A DNA stretch of 64,000 nucleotides from Brasilonema sennae CENA114 (GTDB taxonomy: Bacteria > Cyanobacteriota > Cyanobacteriia > Cyanobacteriales > Nostocaceae), in contig NZ_CP030118.1 of NCBI RefSeq assembly GCF_006968745.1, positions 7,404,253 to 7,468,252 of the forward strand. The letters are read 5' to 3'. Below the pieces are notes generated by a model. It was not told the origin of the DNA and did no database searches. It saw nothing but the letters and a program-made list of their open reading frames with translations. The number at the start of each line of letters is the position of its first letter. The first letter of the stretch is position 1. Made by a program: the position numbers and the translations under genes. Positions 45,547 to 54,310 of this stretch are shown piece after piece.

Positions 45547-45789
45547 ATGATCAATGATGAAGAAGTTCAATCAGAAGAATTGCACAAGATGGACAAGATA
45601 ATTTTTCAAAAAAATACTTTCAATAAGGAAATTGCTAATGAAATTATAGCTCATTCCAAGAAACTTAGAACTGATTCACAAGAGCTTAAGGCTCGGTATA
45701 TAAAGCTTGGTTGTCAGTTTGTTACCTTCAAAGCTCACTACGCTCAATTTAATAAAAATTGGACTCAGCTTAGAAAAACAACAAAATAA
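45547..45789 (+). CDS. Small helical protein, unrecognised
   Basis: 80 residues, charged and almost entirely helical (EELHKMDKIIFQKNTFNKE, later SKKLRTDSQELKARYIKLG). The composition suggests a coiled coil, like its neighbours. No membrane segment or motif is seen. It is the second of three tiny same-strand genes in 45234-46044, possibly one transcript. Confidence 0.5.
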   Translation: MINDEEVQSEELHKMDKIIFQKNTFNKEIANEIIAHSKKLRTDSQELKARYIKLGCQFVTFKAHYAQFNKNWTQLRKTTK

Positions 45790-45876
45790 AAAATTAAGTT
45801 TTGGGAATGATCTCAAAGTAAAGTAGTTGAAATATTGTTTATAATTCACGCTTATTATCAAAGAGTTATTTGAGTT

Positions 45877-46044
45877 ATGAATGAAAGAGCAAAAAAATTA
45901 GAGAAGTCCTCCCAGGAACGTATACAAATAACAAATGAACATCTCCAGGGTTCTCAGGAGCATATGAAGCAAACAAGGGAAATCTTGGAAGAATCAAAAA
46001 AGTGGCTAAACAAGATCAAGCCGCACTTAGACACCCAAGATTAG
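45877..46044 (+). CDS. Small helical protein, unrecognised
   Basis: 55 residues (start MNERAKKLEKSSQERIQ, end NKIKPHLDTQD), Lys/Glu/Gln-rich, predicted coiled coil. The ATG at 45877 lies 87 nt after the previous small gene; a TTGAG at 45870-45874 sits too close to be a good ribosome site. It ends 10 nt before the convergent uvsE stop. Coding status rests on composition and context. Confidence 0.45.
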   Translation: MNERAKKLEKSSQERIQITNEHLQGSQEHMKQTREILEESKKWLNKIKPHLDTQD

Positions 46045-46054
46045 GGAAGGGAAC

Positions 46055-47041
46055 TTAACGCAGCCACCAAGAACGTAAATGGGCGATCGCCTCTTCCTTG
46101 CTTTTTGCTTCGACTTCTATCCAAGGCGCTTCTCGGTAAACATTGGGCATAGCGTTAATAAAATCACTATGCTTCCTATCACCGAAAGCTTGTTGACCGT
46201 TGGAAATATGGACTAACTGCCAGTCTGGGTTAGCCCAAGTTTCTCTTGCAGCATAAAACATTTGGGCAACACTTGGATCGTCGTAACTGTCTAAACTTTC
46301 ATGGCAAATATGGTGATGAGCATCAAATACCAATGGTATGCCAGTTCGTTGACAAACTTCTAAAATTTCACTGGAACTGTAGGCGTATTCGTCATTTTCA
46401 AAAGTCAAGCGGCTTTTGATGTTTTCTGGTAATTCAGAAATAACATCCACCAGTTGATCCGAACGTTGAGATTTGCCACCATGAATGTTCATTAATGACC
46501 AAGAAGAACGCGGTAAACCTAGTAAATCTAGTGTGCGAGCGTGTCGCTCTAAGATTTTAAGACTTAATGCCACCACTTGCGGTGAATCAGAACTGAGCAC
46601 AACGTATTGATCCGGGTGTAATACCATTCGGATGCCTAATTTTGCTGCCCTTTGCCCGATTTTGGCGAAATCTGCGCTCATATTCTCTAAAACAGTTGCG
46701 CCCACTTCATCCTCCAAGTCACTCATCGGAAATAAAGCAGAGGACATTCGATAAAGCTGTATTGAATTGCGCACACAAAAAGTTAACGCCAAATCTAAGC
46801 GCTGTAAGTTCTCCCGATAAATGACTTTTAGGGCGGTTTCACGTTGGTTCTCTGGGAGTTCTAAGTAGCGCTTACGCGTTATTGTCCGGAAGCGCACCTC
46901 TTTGGACAATGTAATGCAAACCAATCCTAAGTGCGGTAAAGCAGTTTTTTGCAACTGCTGTGCATTAGGTGAATTGTTAATCACAACCCCTGATGGGGAT
47001 TTAGACTCCCGCACTGCTGACATATCACATATTGCTATCAC
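46055..47041 (-). CDS. uvsE: UV damage endonuclease UvsE/UVDE
   Basis: 328 residues. Family motifs are clear: HLGLVCITLS, IQLYRMSSALFP, MVLHPDQYVVLSS, SLMNIHGGKS, TFENDEYAYS and FDAHHHICHE, which supply the metal-binding His/Glu residues of the TIM barrel, then WIEVEAKSKEEAI at the C terminus. The enzyme nicks DNA 5' to pyrimidine dimers and other UV lesions, independent of UvrABC. The first ATG is at 47041, with a second at 47023. No clear LexA box is visible upstream. Confidence 0.92.
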   Translation of the reverse strand: MIAICDMSAVRESKSPSGVVINNSPNAQQLQKTALPHLGLVCITLSKEVRFRTITRKRYLELPENQRETALKVIYRENLQRLDLALTFCVRNSIQLYRMSSALFPMSDLEDEVGATVLENMSADFAKIGQRAAKLGIRMVLHPDQYVVLSSDSPQVVALSLKILERHARTLDLLGLPRSSWSLMNIHGGKSQRSDQLVDVISELPENIKSRLTFENDEYAYSSSEILEVCQRTGIPLVFDAHHHICHESLDSYDDPSVAQMFYAARETWANPDWQLVHISNGQQAFGDRKHSDFINAMPNVYREAPWIEVEAKSKEEAIAHLRSWWLR

Positions 47042-47410
47042 TTTCTTGATTTAACTCATTTCTGCCCAGGAATGATCAGTATCCAAAGGCAGAAGTCACC
47101 CGCTTGGTGGTGGGTACTTCACGTTATTTATCCAAAAAATAAATCAATCTTTACATTTTAGGATTGAAAACCTATTGACAAAAAGTACATCTAGATTGTG
47201 TTATCCTCACAACAAGAGGATATGTACCTTTTGGCAGTTATGTCAAGTACCTTAAAAATTGTTAAATTTATGAAATAAATATAAAGTTCAACAGCCAGAG
47301 TCAGAAAAACTTTCAGCTGGGGGAAAAATAACACCTGAAATCTACTAGTGGCTGGTATCCGCCGCTGGTGCATCCTCTAACCATCAGATTCTTCACCAAG
47401 GTCGAAAATC
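47042..47410. other. Divergent intergenic region upstream of uvsE
   Basis: It has a GAAGT.ACCC / GGGT.ACTTC imperfect hairpin at about 47091-47121 and a TTGACA (47175-47180) followed after 18 nt by TGTTAT, a possible rightward promoter. A tiny frame (18 codons) follows it; not called as a gene. Confidence 0.4.
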
Positions 47411-47629
47411 ATGAAAAATCGGCACTCATCAGACTCTAAGCAATTTGTCGGAAATATAAAAAATGGAATTTGGGTGTTTGGTATCTCGTCGTGGCTATTT
47501 GGAATCACTGATCGCAGTATTGCTTCGTTTTCCGATGGTTATCTGTCTGCTATGGATCTAACGCAACTATTTACAGCTGGAATCTTCCTTGTGGCTTGGT
47601 TGTTTCTCAAGCCTACATCTAGGGTATAG
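47411..47629 (+). CDS. Small membrane protein, unrecognised
   Basis: 72 residues. A polar N terminus (MKNRHSSDSKQF) is followed by two hydrophobic stretches, about 16-32 (GIWVFGISSWLFGI) and 50-67 (LFTAGIFLVAWLFL), indicating a small two-helix membrane protein. No family is recognised. It is preceded by a possible promoter at 47175-47204. The reverse frame over its end (47539-47736) is a shadow. Confidence 0.5.
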   Translation: MKNRHSSDSKQFVGNIKNGIWVFGISSWLFGITDRSIASFSDGYLSAMDLTQLFTAGIFLVAWLFLKPTSRV

Positions 47630-48499
47630 TTCCATTTTCCATGTTTGATTTTGAATGGAATGCACTCAAGAGCCGCGATAAAACTAAAAAAGTAAAGCTT
47701 GAATGTCTGATCTCGATCAAATCCATTTTCTACCAATTGCGCTCCTATACGCCCAAAGCCTTATTTGTGAGTACCTTTGAGTTTTTTGATGTCACCATAA
47801 TTAATGACAATCGAAAAACTTTTGCGCGACTGGTTCTAACTTTTGCCAAATAACATCACTTAAGTTATTTGATTTGGATTTTGTCGAGGTGAGAGGAGGT
47901 CTGGAAAGTATAGTTTTGTACTAAATTTTAACTGCTACTCCCCTAAATCCCGGATGCCGGTCATCCCAATTTTGTAAACATAGTGCGAGCTTTTAGGCTC
48001 GCACTGCATTTGAACTCAAATTTAATTTAAGTATTTTTTGCTACAACACAGTTCTCATAGGATTCTTTGTAAGAACAGTAACTTTTGTAGAGACGTTGCC
48101 CTACCAAGAGCGCGCTTACTCACATGCAACGTCTCCACATGTGTGATACCAATTGATATGAAATATCCAAAAAATTTTTAAGTTCTTCCGTAAAGATTCA
48201 CACTGCAATTGTATTTACTTAAAGTCACTGAAAAATTTGTCAATCATGAATAATGAATCAATCAATAAATAGATTCTGTAGCTCTGCAAAGAAAAATCTT
48301 GATTTTAGGAAAATTGGTAATTTCTGTAAATATAATTTCCCAAAAAATCATTATTTTAGCCGTTTTCCTTTGGATATAACACCTTATTGCTCAGAAAAAT
48401 ATGTATTTTACCCCTTGAGAACTGCCATAAATTTTATTCAACAATCAGGGAAATCTAAAATTATTCACAATTCATAATTGTTCAGATTGTCCTGCTAAA
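47630..48499. other. Long intergenic region
   Basis: 870 nt without a convincing gene. Hairpin AGTGCGAGC (47982-47990) / GCTCGCACT (47997-48005) has no U tail. GAGACGTTGC (48090-48099) and GCAACGTCTC (48126-48135) form a 10-bp inverted pair around GAGCGCGC, a short repeat of a type common in these genomes. A short frame at 47641 is discussed among the rejected items. Confidence 0.45.
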
Positions 48500-50278
48500 A
48501 TGTTGCAGATATTCAACTTCAATATATTCAAGAGACGTCAAATGAGACATGAAAAATTATCTCCCGGACTGCTATTAGCATTTGAAGACTATCAACGGGA
48601 AGGACAGCAAGCTTTAACTCCTCAGTTCAAAATGCTGAGTATAGTTCCCCCTAAAAACAATCTCAAGCCAATCCGTAGCATCGTTTTTATCTACTGTGAT
48701 GAAAATGCAGACTTGAGTCACTTGTCACAACGCGGTATTGAAGTCAACCAAAATAGAGGACACGTGCGCACGGCGTTCTTACCCGTACAAAGTTTAGACG
48801 CCTTATCTGATGACCCTGCTATTGAGCGCATTAAGCCATCGCGCAAACTGAAACTGCACATGGACGTTGCCAAAAGCACAGTACACATACCGGAGTTTAG
48901 GAAAAAACATAATAACCTTACTGGCAAGGGAGTGATTATCGGTATTATCGACAGCGGTATTGATCCAAAGCACCCCGCCTTTAAAGGACGTATTTTACGT
49001 ATCTGGGACCAAACACTGTCTGGTTCCGGAGTGATAGAAGGTAAATATGGGGCAGAATTAACTGGCTCACAACTCACAATTTCCCAAGATACAAACGGTC
49101 ACGGAACTCACGTTGCTGGAATTGCTGCTGGTATGGATGCGACCTATGGTGGTGTCGCACCAGAGGCAGAATTGCTCATCGTCAGAAGCGACTTGGATGA
49201 AGGTCACATTGCCGATGCTGTCCGCTACATCTTCCGCGTCGCCCGAGAATTGGGACGTCCAGCCGTTGTTAATATGAGTTTGGGGGGACACTTTGACCCT
49301 CATGACGGAACCGACTCGCTGTCAAAAGTTATTGACTCTGTAACTGGTCCTGGACGTATAGTTTGCTGTGCTGCTGGTAACGAGGGCAACGATAACATTC
49401 ACGCTCAAGCAATTGTTGCTCCTGGTAAAACTCATACCATGCGCTTCAACGTACCATTGAATCAAGCCAGCATAGCAACGTTAAACAGTTGGTACTCTAG
49501 TGCAGGTCAATTAGAAGTGTCCTTGCGTAGTCCCAACGGTTTCGTCACCCCCTTCCAACCAGTCATTGCTGATGGCAATTATATCAAGGAATACACCTTA
49601 CAAGATTCGCAAGTGCAAGTTGCAACACCAAAACGTGATCCAGGCAATGGCGACTATAACGTTTTAGTACAAATTCGTGGTAAAGGAAAGGGCAATTATA
49701 CTCCACCCGTCCAGGGTGGAATTTGGCAGTTACGGTTCAAAAACACTTCAGCCAAAGATGTACGGTTGGATGTGTGGACATTAGATGGATCCACCTTATT
49801 TACCGGTCAAAGTATATCTGACTCAGTGAAAATTGGTTCTCCTGGATGTGCCAGCAGTGCAATTACAGTTGCTGCCTATACAAGCAAAGAGAAGTACACT
49901 GACATAGACAAGACAACGCAAGAAATGGGCTTTTCTTTGAATACAATCTCTGATTTCAGTAGTGAAGGACCTTTGCGGAATGATGCTAAAAAACCGGATG
50001 TCGCAGCACCAGGAGCGATGATTATTTCTACTCTTTCCTCCAATGCCAATTCTGATCGCTCAATGATCATTGATTCTAAGTTCATGGCGTTAGCTGGTAC
50101 GAGTATGGCAGCACCCTTCATCACTGGCTTAGTCGCACTTCTGTTGCAGCGTAACCCCAAGCTTGACCCCGGTGCTATTAAACTGCTGCTACGTAAAAAT
50201 AGTTCCATACCAAAAAAACCAGCCGGAACCTTTGATAGCAAATGGGGTTATGGACTGATTGATGCACAAAATCTGTAG
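48500..50278 (+). CDS. Subtilisin-like serine protease (S8)
   Basis: 592 residues. Catalytic triad: Asp151 in GIIDSGIDPKHPAFKG, His201 in GHGTHVAGIAAG, Ser535 in GTSMAAPFITGLVALL; the oxyanion region is VNMSLGG...AAGNEG. A beta-rich insert (about 310-440) splits the catalytic domain, as in larger subtilases. Residues ~55-120 resemble an inhibitor-I9-type propeptide. There is no clear signal peptide, so localisation is uncertain. An internal ATG at 48542 is an alternative start. The next gene encodes a stand-alone protein resembling this propeptide. Confidence 0.88.
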   Translation: MLQIFNFNIFKRRQMRHEKLSPGLLLAFEDYQREGQQALTPQFKMLSIVPPKNNLKPIRSIVFIYCDENADLSHLSQRGIEVNQNRGHVRTAFLPVQSLDALSDDPAIERIKPSRKLKLHMDVAKSTVHIPEFRKKHNNLTGKGVIIGIIDSGIDPKHPAFKGRILRIWDQTLSGSGVIEGKYGAELTGSQLTISQDTNGHGTHVAGIAAGMDATYGGVAPEAELLIVRSDLDEGHIADAVRYIFRVARELGRPAVVNMSLGGHFDPHDGTDSLSKVIDSVTGPGRIVCCAAGNEGNDNIHAQAIVAPGKTHTMRFNVPLNQASIATLNSWYSSAGQLEVSLRSPNGFVTPFQPVIADGNYIKEYTLQDSQVQVATPKRDPGNGDYNVLVQIRGKGKGNYTPPVQGGIWQLRFKNTSAKDVRLDVWTLDGSTLFTGQSISDSVKIGSPGCASSAITVAAYTSKEKYTDIDKTTQEMGFSLNTISDFSSEGPLRNDAKKPDVAAPGAMIISTLSSNANSDRSMIIDSKFMALAGTSMAAPFITGLVALLLQRNPKLDPGAIKLLLRKNSSIPKKPAGTFDSKWGYGLIDAQNL

Positions 50279-50355
50279 TTGGAGGTACAGATAAATGCAT
50301 TAAGTCTGTATAAGGATAGGTAATGATAACCTAATAATTTGATAGGTTGATAATA

Positions 50356-50377
50356 GGGCAAGCTTTTTTGCTTGCCC
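50356..50377 (+). terminator. Hairpin between protease and small downstream gene
   Basis: GGGCAAGC (50356-50363) pairs with GCTTGCCC (50370-50377) around a six-T loop. No T tract follows, so it may attenuate rather than stop transcription into the next gene. Confidence 0.5.
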
Positions 50378-50401
50378 CTGTTGACTTACTGGAAGGTTTT
50401 T

Positions 50402-50680
50402 ATGAATTATCAAAAGCTAGATAGCGCCCTTGCAGTAGCGCTCAATGACGTTAATAACTCACAAGAGCATGGTTTAAAAGTTTTTATTCATACTGAAAAT
50501 GAGGCTACATCTACGGATACAACGACTGTATTAGAAAACTTAGGTGTTGCAGATGTAACTCCTGAAAAGGATGTTTTCACAGCAACTCTATCACCAAATG
50601 CAATTTCTCAGTTGTCAGAGCAGCCTTGGGTTCAATATATTAAGCTGTCTCAAAATTTGCGCTTGTTTAATCGTATGTGA
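50402..50680 (+). CDS. Stand-alone propeptide/I9-like small protein
   Basis: 92 residues from the ATG at 50402, which has GGAAGG at 50391-50396 as ribosome site; an upstream in-frame TTG at 50372 is inside a hairpin and is not preferred. The order of beta-alpha elements (GLKVFIHTENEA, VLENLGVADVTPEKDVFTAT, LSEQPWVQYIKLSQNLRLF) parallels residues ~55-120 of the preceding subtilisin (IRSIVFIYCDENADL, FLPVQSLDALSDDPAIERIK). It likely binds the protease as inhibitor or folding helper. This is inference from visible similarity and gene order. Confidence 0.65.
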   Translation: MNYQKLDSALAVALNDVNNSQEHGLKVFIHTENEATSTDTTTVLENLGVADVTPEKDVFTATLSPNAISQLSEQPWVQYIKLSQNLRLFNRM

Positions 50681-50693
50681 AAAACAACAAGTG

Positions 50694-50732
50694 GATGCTG
50701 CTTCGCAACTGCCCGAAGCAGCATCGCTTTTG
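50694..50732 (+). terminator. Strong terminator after the protease-inhibitor pair
   Basis: A 12-bp perfect stem, GATGCTGCTTCG (50694-50705) with CGAAGCAGCATC (50714-50725), has an 8-nt loop and is followed by GCTTTTGG, 14 nt after the stop. Confidence 0.75.
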
Positions 50733-50825
50733 GGGAAGCGTACTTAAAGAGAAAGCTGCGACTCTAGGTTATGAGTAACGCGCGCTCGCACCATACGCTG
50801 TCAAGACTTTTCACTTTTGAGTCAT

Positions 50826-51365
50826 TTAAGCAGTTTCCAACGATGCGCTAGGAAAATGTGGTTTCAATACCTCAAGCCAGCTTGCAATACGCTCATCGGT
50901 TTTATCGCTCTCATTCACTTCGTCAATAGGTAGTCCGACAAATTTATCGTCACGTACAGCAAAGGAATATTCGTAAGTATAACCGTCTAGAGGGAACTCA
51001 CCAACTAAAGTTGCACCTAATTCTTTGAAGTGGTTATATAAAGTACCCAAGGCGCTAACAAACTGTTCTCCGTGAGTTACACAATCTCCCGCACCGAATA
51101 AAGCAATCGTTTTGCCTGTAAAATCCGGTTTTTCGATTGACATCTCGAATATAGGATCGCGCCAATCATTTTGGACTTCCCCTGAACCCCAGGTAGAACA
51201 ACCAAAGAGCAAATAATCGTACTCAAGCATTTGATCGACGCTTTCAAAATCTTCTTCCATGCTGTAAAGATCACAAAGATCCTCACCAAAATGCTCGTGT
51301 AGTTTCGTGGCGATTGATTCAGTGATACCGGAAGTACTGCCATAGAAAATAGCCATTTTTGCCAT
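50826..51365 (-). CDS. Flavodoxin
   Basis: 179 residues, long-chain flavodoxin. The phosphate-binding loop is GSTSGITES at about 9-17, and aromatic FMN-stacking segments follow: CSTWGSGEVQNDW (about 56-68) and GDCVTHGEQF with DGYTYEY. It carries single electrons, replacing ferredoxin under iron limitation in cyanobacteria. It is divergent enough from typical IsiB that a gene symbol is withheld. The ATG has AGAGGAGC 8 nt upstream. Monocistronic. Confidence 0.88.
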   Translation of the reverse strand: MAKMAIFYGSTSGITESIATKLHEHFGEDLCDLYSMEEDFESVDQMLEYDYLLFGCSTWGSGEVQNDWRDPIFEMSIEKPDFTGKTIALFGAGDCVTHGEQFVSALGTLYNHFKELGATLVGEFPLDGYTYEYSFAVRDDKFVGLPIDEVNESDKTDERIASWLEVLKPHFPSASLETA

Positions 51366-52106
51366 AACAAAAGCTCCTCTGGGTTTGAATGTGTTAGCAG
51401 CGTGCCGCAGGCAGCGAATTTTTTATCCTGTGATCGTTTAGGATGTTTATTTGCAGAGATTCCCAAGATTTGACAGGTTAGAATTTGGCACAAATTCCCT
51501 ATAAGTAGCATTTGAGGTGAAAATTTATAGGCAAGCATTGTTCCCACAACAGATGACTGCATCCCTGTTAGTGAGACAATACGCTATAAAGTATGCTACT
51601 TAATGAATAGAAATTGGAATGAGCGCTAATTAAATAATATTTAGATTAACAACTAAAAAAAGTTTAAATATTACAAGTGATATTTTCGAGAATTAATGAT
51701 TGGCTACAGAATTGAATTGATTTTTTGAAGTTTCCCAGGAATCTCAACAAGTATGTAGATAGGTAAAGAAATAAACAAAACTACCATTACAAATCTAAAA
51801 ACGCCTAAAACCCTTACTAATGAACGGCAGTTGACGCACTTGTGCTACCCAACCCTACCCTATGGGAAGCCGCGTGAACACTACAAAAGTCTGGGGTTGC
51901 CCATTCGCCTACATTCTCCGAACCTACATAGTAGATTTTGAAATTTAGTATTTCTACAAAAAAGTCAAGTGACTAACATAACAAATTATTGGTCATATGA
52001 AAATTCGTCATAAGTAATACCATAATCTAGCCTCCCCCCCTTTATCAGTGGTCTCAGCTAGCCCTAAACTGTAGGTGAGAGTTGAAAGGCAGTCAGGAGA
52101 AATCTT
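51366..52106. other. Divergent intergenic region between flavodoxin and glgC
   Basis: 740 nt, mostly AT-rich. The flavodoxin ribosome site lies at the left edge and the glgC site at the right. A short piece, GCCGCAGGCAGCG (about 51403-51415), belongs to the repeat family. No gene, RNA or clear terminator is seen. Confidence 0.4.
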
Positions 52107-53396
52107 GTGAAAAAAGTTTTGGCAATAATCCTTGGAGGGGGTGCAGGTACCCGCCTTTATCCACTCACTAAGTTACGGGCTAAACCAGCCGTACCAGTGG
52201 CTGGAAAATATCGTTTGATCGATATTCCAGTCAGTAACTGTATAAACTCAGAAATATATAAAATCTATGTTCTGACGCAATTCAACTCAGCTTCGCTGAA
52301 CCGTCACATCGCTCGTACTTACAGCTTTGCTGGCTTTACGGAGGGTTTTGTAGAAGTTCTAGCTGCACAGCAAACCCCAGATAGCCTCAACTGGTTCCAA
52401 GGTACAGCTGATGCGGTTCGCAAGTACTTGTGGTTGATAGAAGAGTGGGATGTAGATGAATATCTTATTCTTTCCGGTGACCACTTGTACCGCATGGACT
52501 ACCGTGAGTTCGTACAGCGTCACAGGGAAACTGAAGCCGATATTACTCTTTCGGTGCTACCAATTGATGAGCGTCGCGCCTCTGACTTTGGCTTAGTGAA
52601 AATTGATGAGTCTGGTAGGATAATCAATTTCAGCGAAAAACCTAAAGGTGATGCGCTAAAGGAGATGCGAGTTGATACAACTGTACTGGGATTGACTCCA
52701 GAACAGGCTCAAGAACAGCCCCACATTGCCTCAATGGGGATTTATGTCTTTAAAAAAGAAGTTTTGATTAAGCTGTTGAATGAAGCTTCAGAACGGACAG
52801 ATTTTGGAAAAGAAATTATTCCCGATGCTGCAAACAATTACAACGTTCAAGCCTACTTATACGATGGATACTGGGAAGATATCGGAACAATTGAGGCATT
52901 TTATGATGCAAATTTAGCACTGACTAAACAACCTCAGCCGTCGTTTAGCTTTTACGATGAAGAAGCGCCAATTTATACTCGATCTCGTTACCTACCTCCC
53001 AGTAAAATTTTAGATTGCCAAATCACAGAATCAATGATTAGTGAAGGTTGCATTCTCAAAAATTGCCGGGTTGAACATTCGGTGTTGGGAGTGCGATCAC
53101 GCATTGAAGCTGGTTGTATTATCCAAGATTCCCTAATCATGGGAGCAGATTACTATCAACCATTTGCTGAACGCCAGTCAGACTCTCAAAGTGGGGAAAT
53201 TCCTTTAGGGATTGGTGCGAACACCACAATTCGTCGTGCCATAATTGATAAAAATGCTCGCATCGGTTCTGATGTGCAAATTATCAATAAAGATAATGTC
53301 CAAGAAGCTCAGCGCGAAAATCAAGGTTTCCATATCAAAAGTGGTATCGTTGTCGTGCTAAAAAATGCCGTCATTCCAGATGGAACCATTATTTAG
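52107..53396 (+). CDS. glgC: Glucose-1-phosphate adenylyltransferase
   Basis: 429 residues, the usual length. Motifs: ILGGGAGTRLYPLTKLRAKPA (nucleotide site), GKYRLIDIPVSNCINSEIYK, WFQGTADAVRKY (substrate), ILSGDHLYRMDY (metal) and INFSEKPKG. The C-terminal left-handed beta helix is visible from about residue 310. It makes ADP-glucose for glycogen synthesis. The GTG start at 52107 has AGGAG at 52096-52100. Allosteric regulation by 3-phosphoglycerate is known for the cyanobacterial family. Monocistronic. Confidence 0.95.
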   Translation: MKKVLAIILGGGAGTRLYPLTKLRAKPAVPVAGKYRLIDIPVSNCINSEIYKIYVLTQFNSASLNRHIARTYSFAGFTEGFVEVLAAQQTPDSLNWFQGTADAVRKYLWLIEEWDVDEYLILSGDHLYRMDYREFVQRHRETEADITLSVLPIDERRASDFGLVKIDESGRIINFSEKPKGDALKEMRVDTTVLGLTPEQAQEQPHIASMGIYVFKKEVLIKLLNEASERTDFGKEIIPDAANNYNVQAYLYDGYWEDIGTIEAFYDANLALTKQPQPSFSFYDEEAPIYTRSRYLPPSKILDCQITESMISEGCILKNCRVEHSVLGVRSRIEAGCIIQDSLIMGADYYQPFAERQSDSQSGEIPLGIGANTTIRRAIIDKNARIGSDVQIINKDNVQEAQRENQGFHIKSGIVVVLKNAVIPDGTII

Positions 53397-53399
53397 TCA

Positions 53400-53600
53400 T
53401 TAGTGAGACCAGTGCTGCGGGAGGGTTTCCCGACAGCCAGGCTACTGCGTAAGCGCAAGCGCACGCTAAGAGCGTTCGCGCAGCGTCTCCTACGGAGATA
53501 CGCGTAAGCGTGTCCCTTTGGGACTTACAAAGTAGCGTCTGGGCAGGAGATACCCGAAGGGCGTTCGCCGTAAGGCGTGCGCTCTGCGCACACCCGAAGG
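53400..53600. repeat. GC-rich palindromic repeat cluster downstream of glgC
   Basis: Contains GTGCTGCGGGAGGGTTTCCC, GCGCAAGCGCACGCTAAG, CGCAGCGTCTCCTACGGAGA and GGGCGTTCGCCGTAAGGCGT. The TCTCCTACGGAGA core is palindromic and is the unit also seen inside the WD40 gene. TTAGTTAG heptamers with an inverted copy follow to 53655. Confidence 0.85.
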
Positions 53601-53677
53601 GTCATTAGTTAGTAGTTAGTAGAATAACCAACAACTAACTACTAAGCTAATGACAAAGGAAAAAAGACAATGAACAG

Positions 53678-54190
53678 ATGACTCAGTTAATTGTATTAAT
53701 TGGTCTTCCTGGTAGCGGTAAGTCCACTTTGGCAACGCAATTGCTAGCAGAATGCCCGAGGACGCAACTCATTTCTACCGATGCTATCCGAGGGCAATTG
53801 TTTGGTAATGAAGCTTTTCAAGGACCTTGGCTACTGATTTGGCGCGAAATTCAGCGGCAATTTCAACAAGCGCTAATCGCAGGTGGTACAATAATCTACG
53901 ATGCGACTAATGCCCAGCGACGTCATCGCCGTGAAGTTATTGACATAGCCCGTGAACTAGGCTTTACCCATATAACTGGGGTGTGGGTGAGAACCCCAGT
54001 ATGGCAGTGTTTAGCACGCAACAAAAAACGGGAACGTAAAGTGCCAGAAGATGTCATATTTCGTATGTATCGTCAGCTTCGGGATGCCCCTCCAAGTCTA
54101 CAGGAAGGGTTTAATAATTTAATTTGCTATTCTCAGGAACCCCAAGAGTACGGGAATTGCACTCCTGTAGTGAGCAAGAACCCCACTTAA
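53678..54190 (+). CDS. P-loop kinase-like protein (zeta/PNK type)
   Basis: 170 residues. Walker A GLPGSGKST at about 8-16, followed by LISTDAIRGQLFG and a DATNAQRRHRREVIDIAREL segment typical of polynucleotide-kinase or zeta-like small-molecule kinases, then a lid-like stretch WQCLARNKKRERKVPED. It phosphorylates a small substrate or nucleic-acid end; the substrate is unknown. The start ATG at 53678 follows AAAGGA at 53656-53661, a weak site. Transcribed towards the DnaJ-like gene, 120 nt away. Confidence 0.75.
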   Translation: MTQLIVLIGLPGSGKSTLATQLLAECPRTQLISTDAIRGQLFGNEAFQGPWLLIWREIQRQFQQALIAGGTIIYDATNAQRRHRREVIDIARELGFTHITGVWVRTPVWQCLARNKKRERKVPEDVIFRMYRQLRDAPPSLQEGFNNLICYSQEPQEYGNCTPVVSKNPT

Positions 54191-54310
54191 ATCAATTTAA
54201 TATTTGTTAATTTATGATCAGAGTCTATGCACCAGAATTATATCTGGGTTACTCTGTCAAGTTTAATTTTAGATAAAATTTTAACGGAAATTTCTAAGGG
54301 AGGCGAGTTT

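Noticed and set aside
47160..47210. LexA/SOS box upstream of uvsE
   Set aside because: AGTACATCTAGATTGT is not a convincing palindromic LexA site.
47224..47280. 18-codon frame with a nearby AGAGGA
   Set aside because: Too short and ribosome-site spacing is only two nucleotides.
47641..47853. Short frame starting MFDFEWNALKSRDKTKK, reminiscent of BrnT-type toxins
   Set aside because: Only the first ~10 residues resemble BrnT; the rest diverges, there is no ribosome site, and no BrnA partner follows. At most a decayed remnant.
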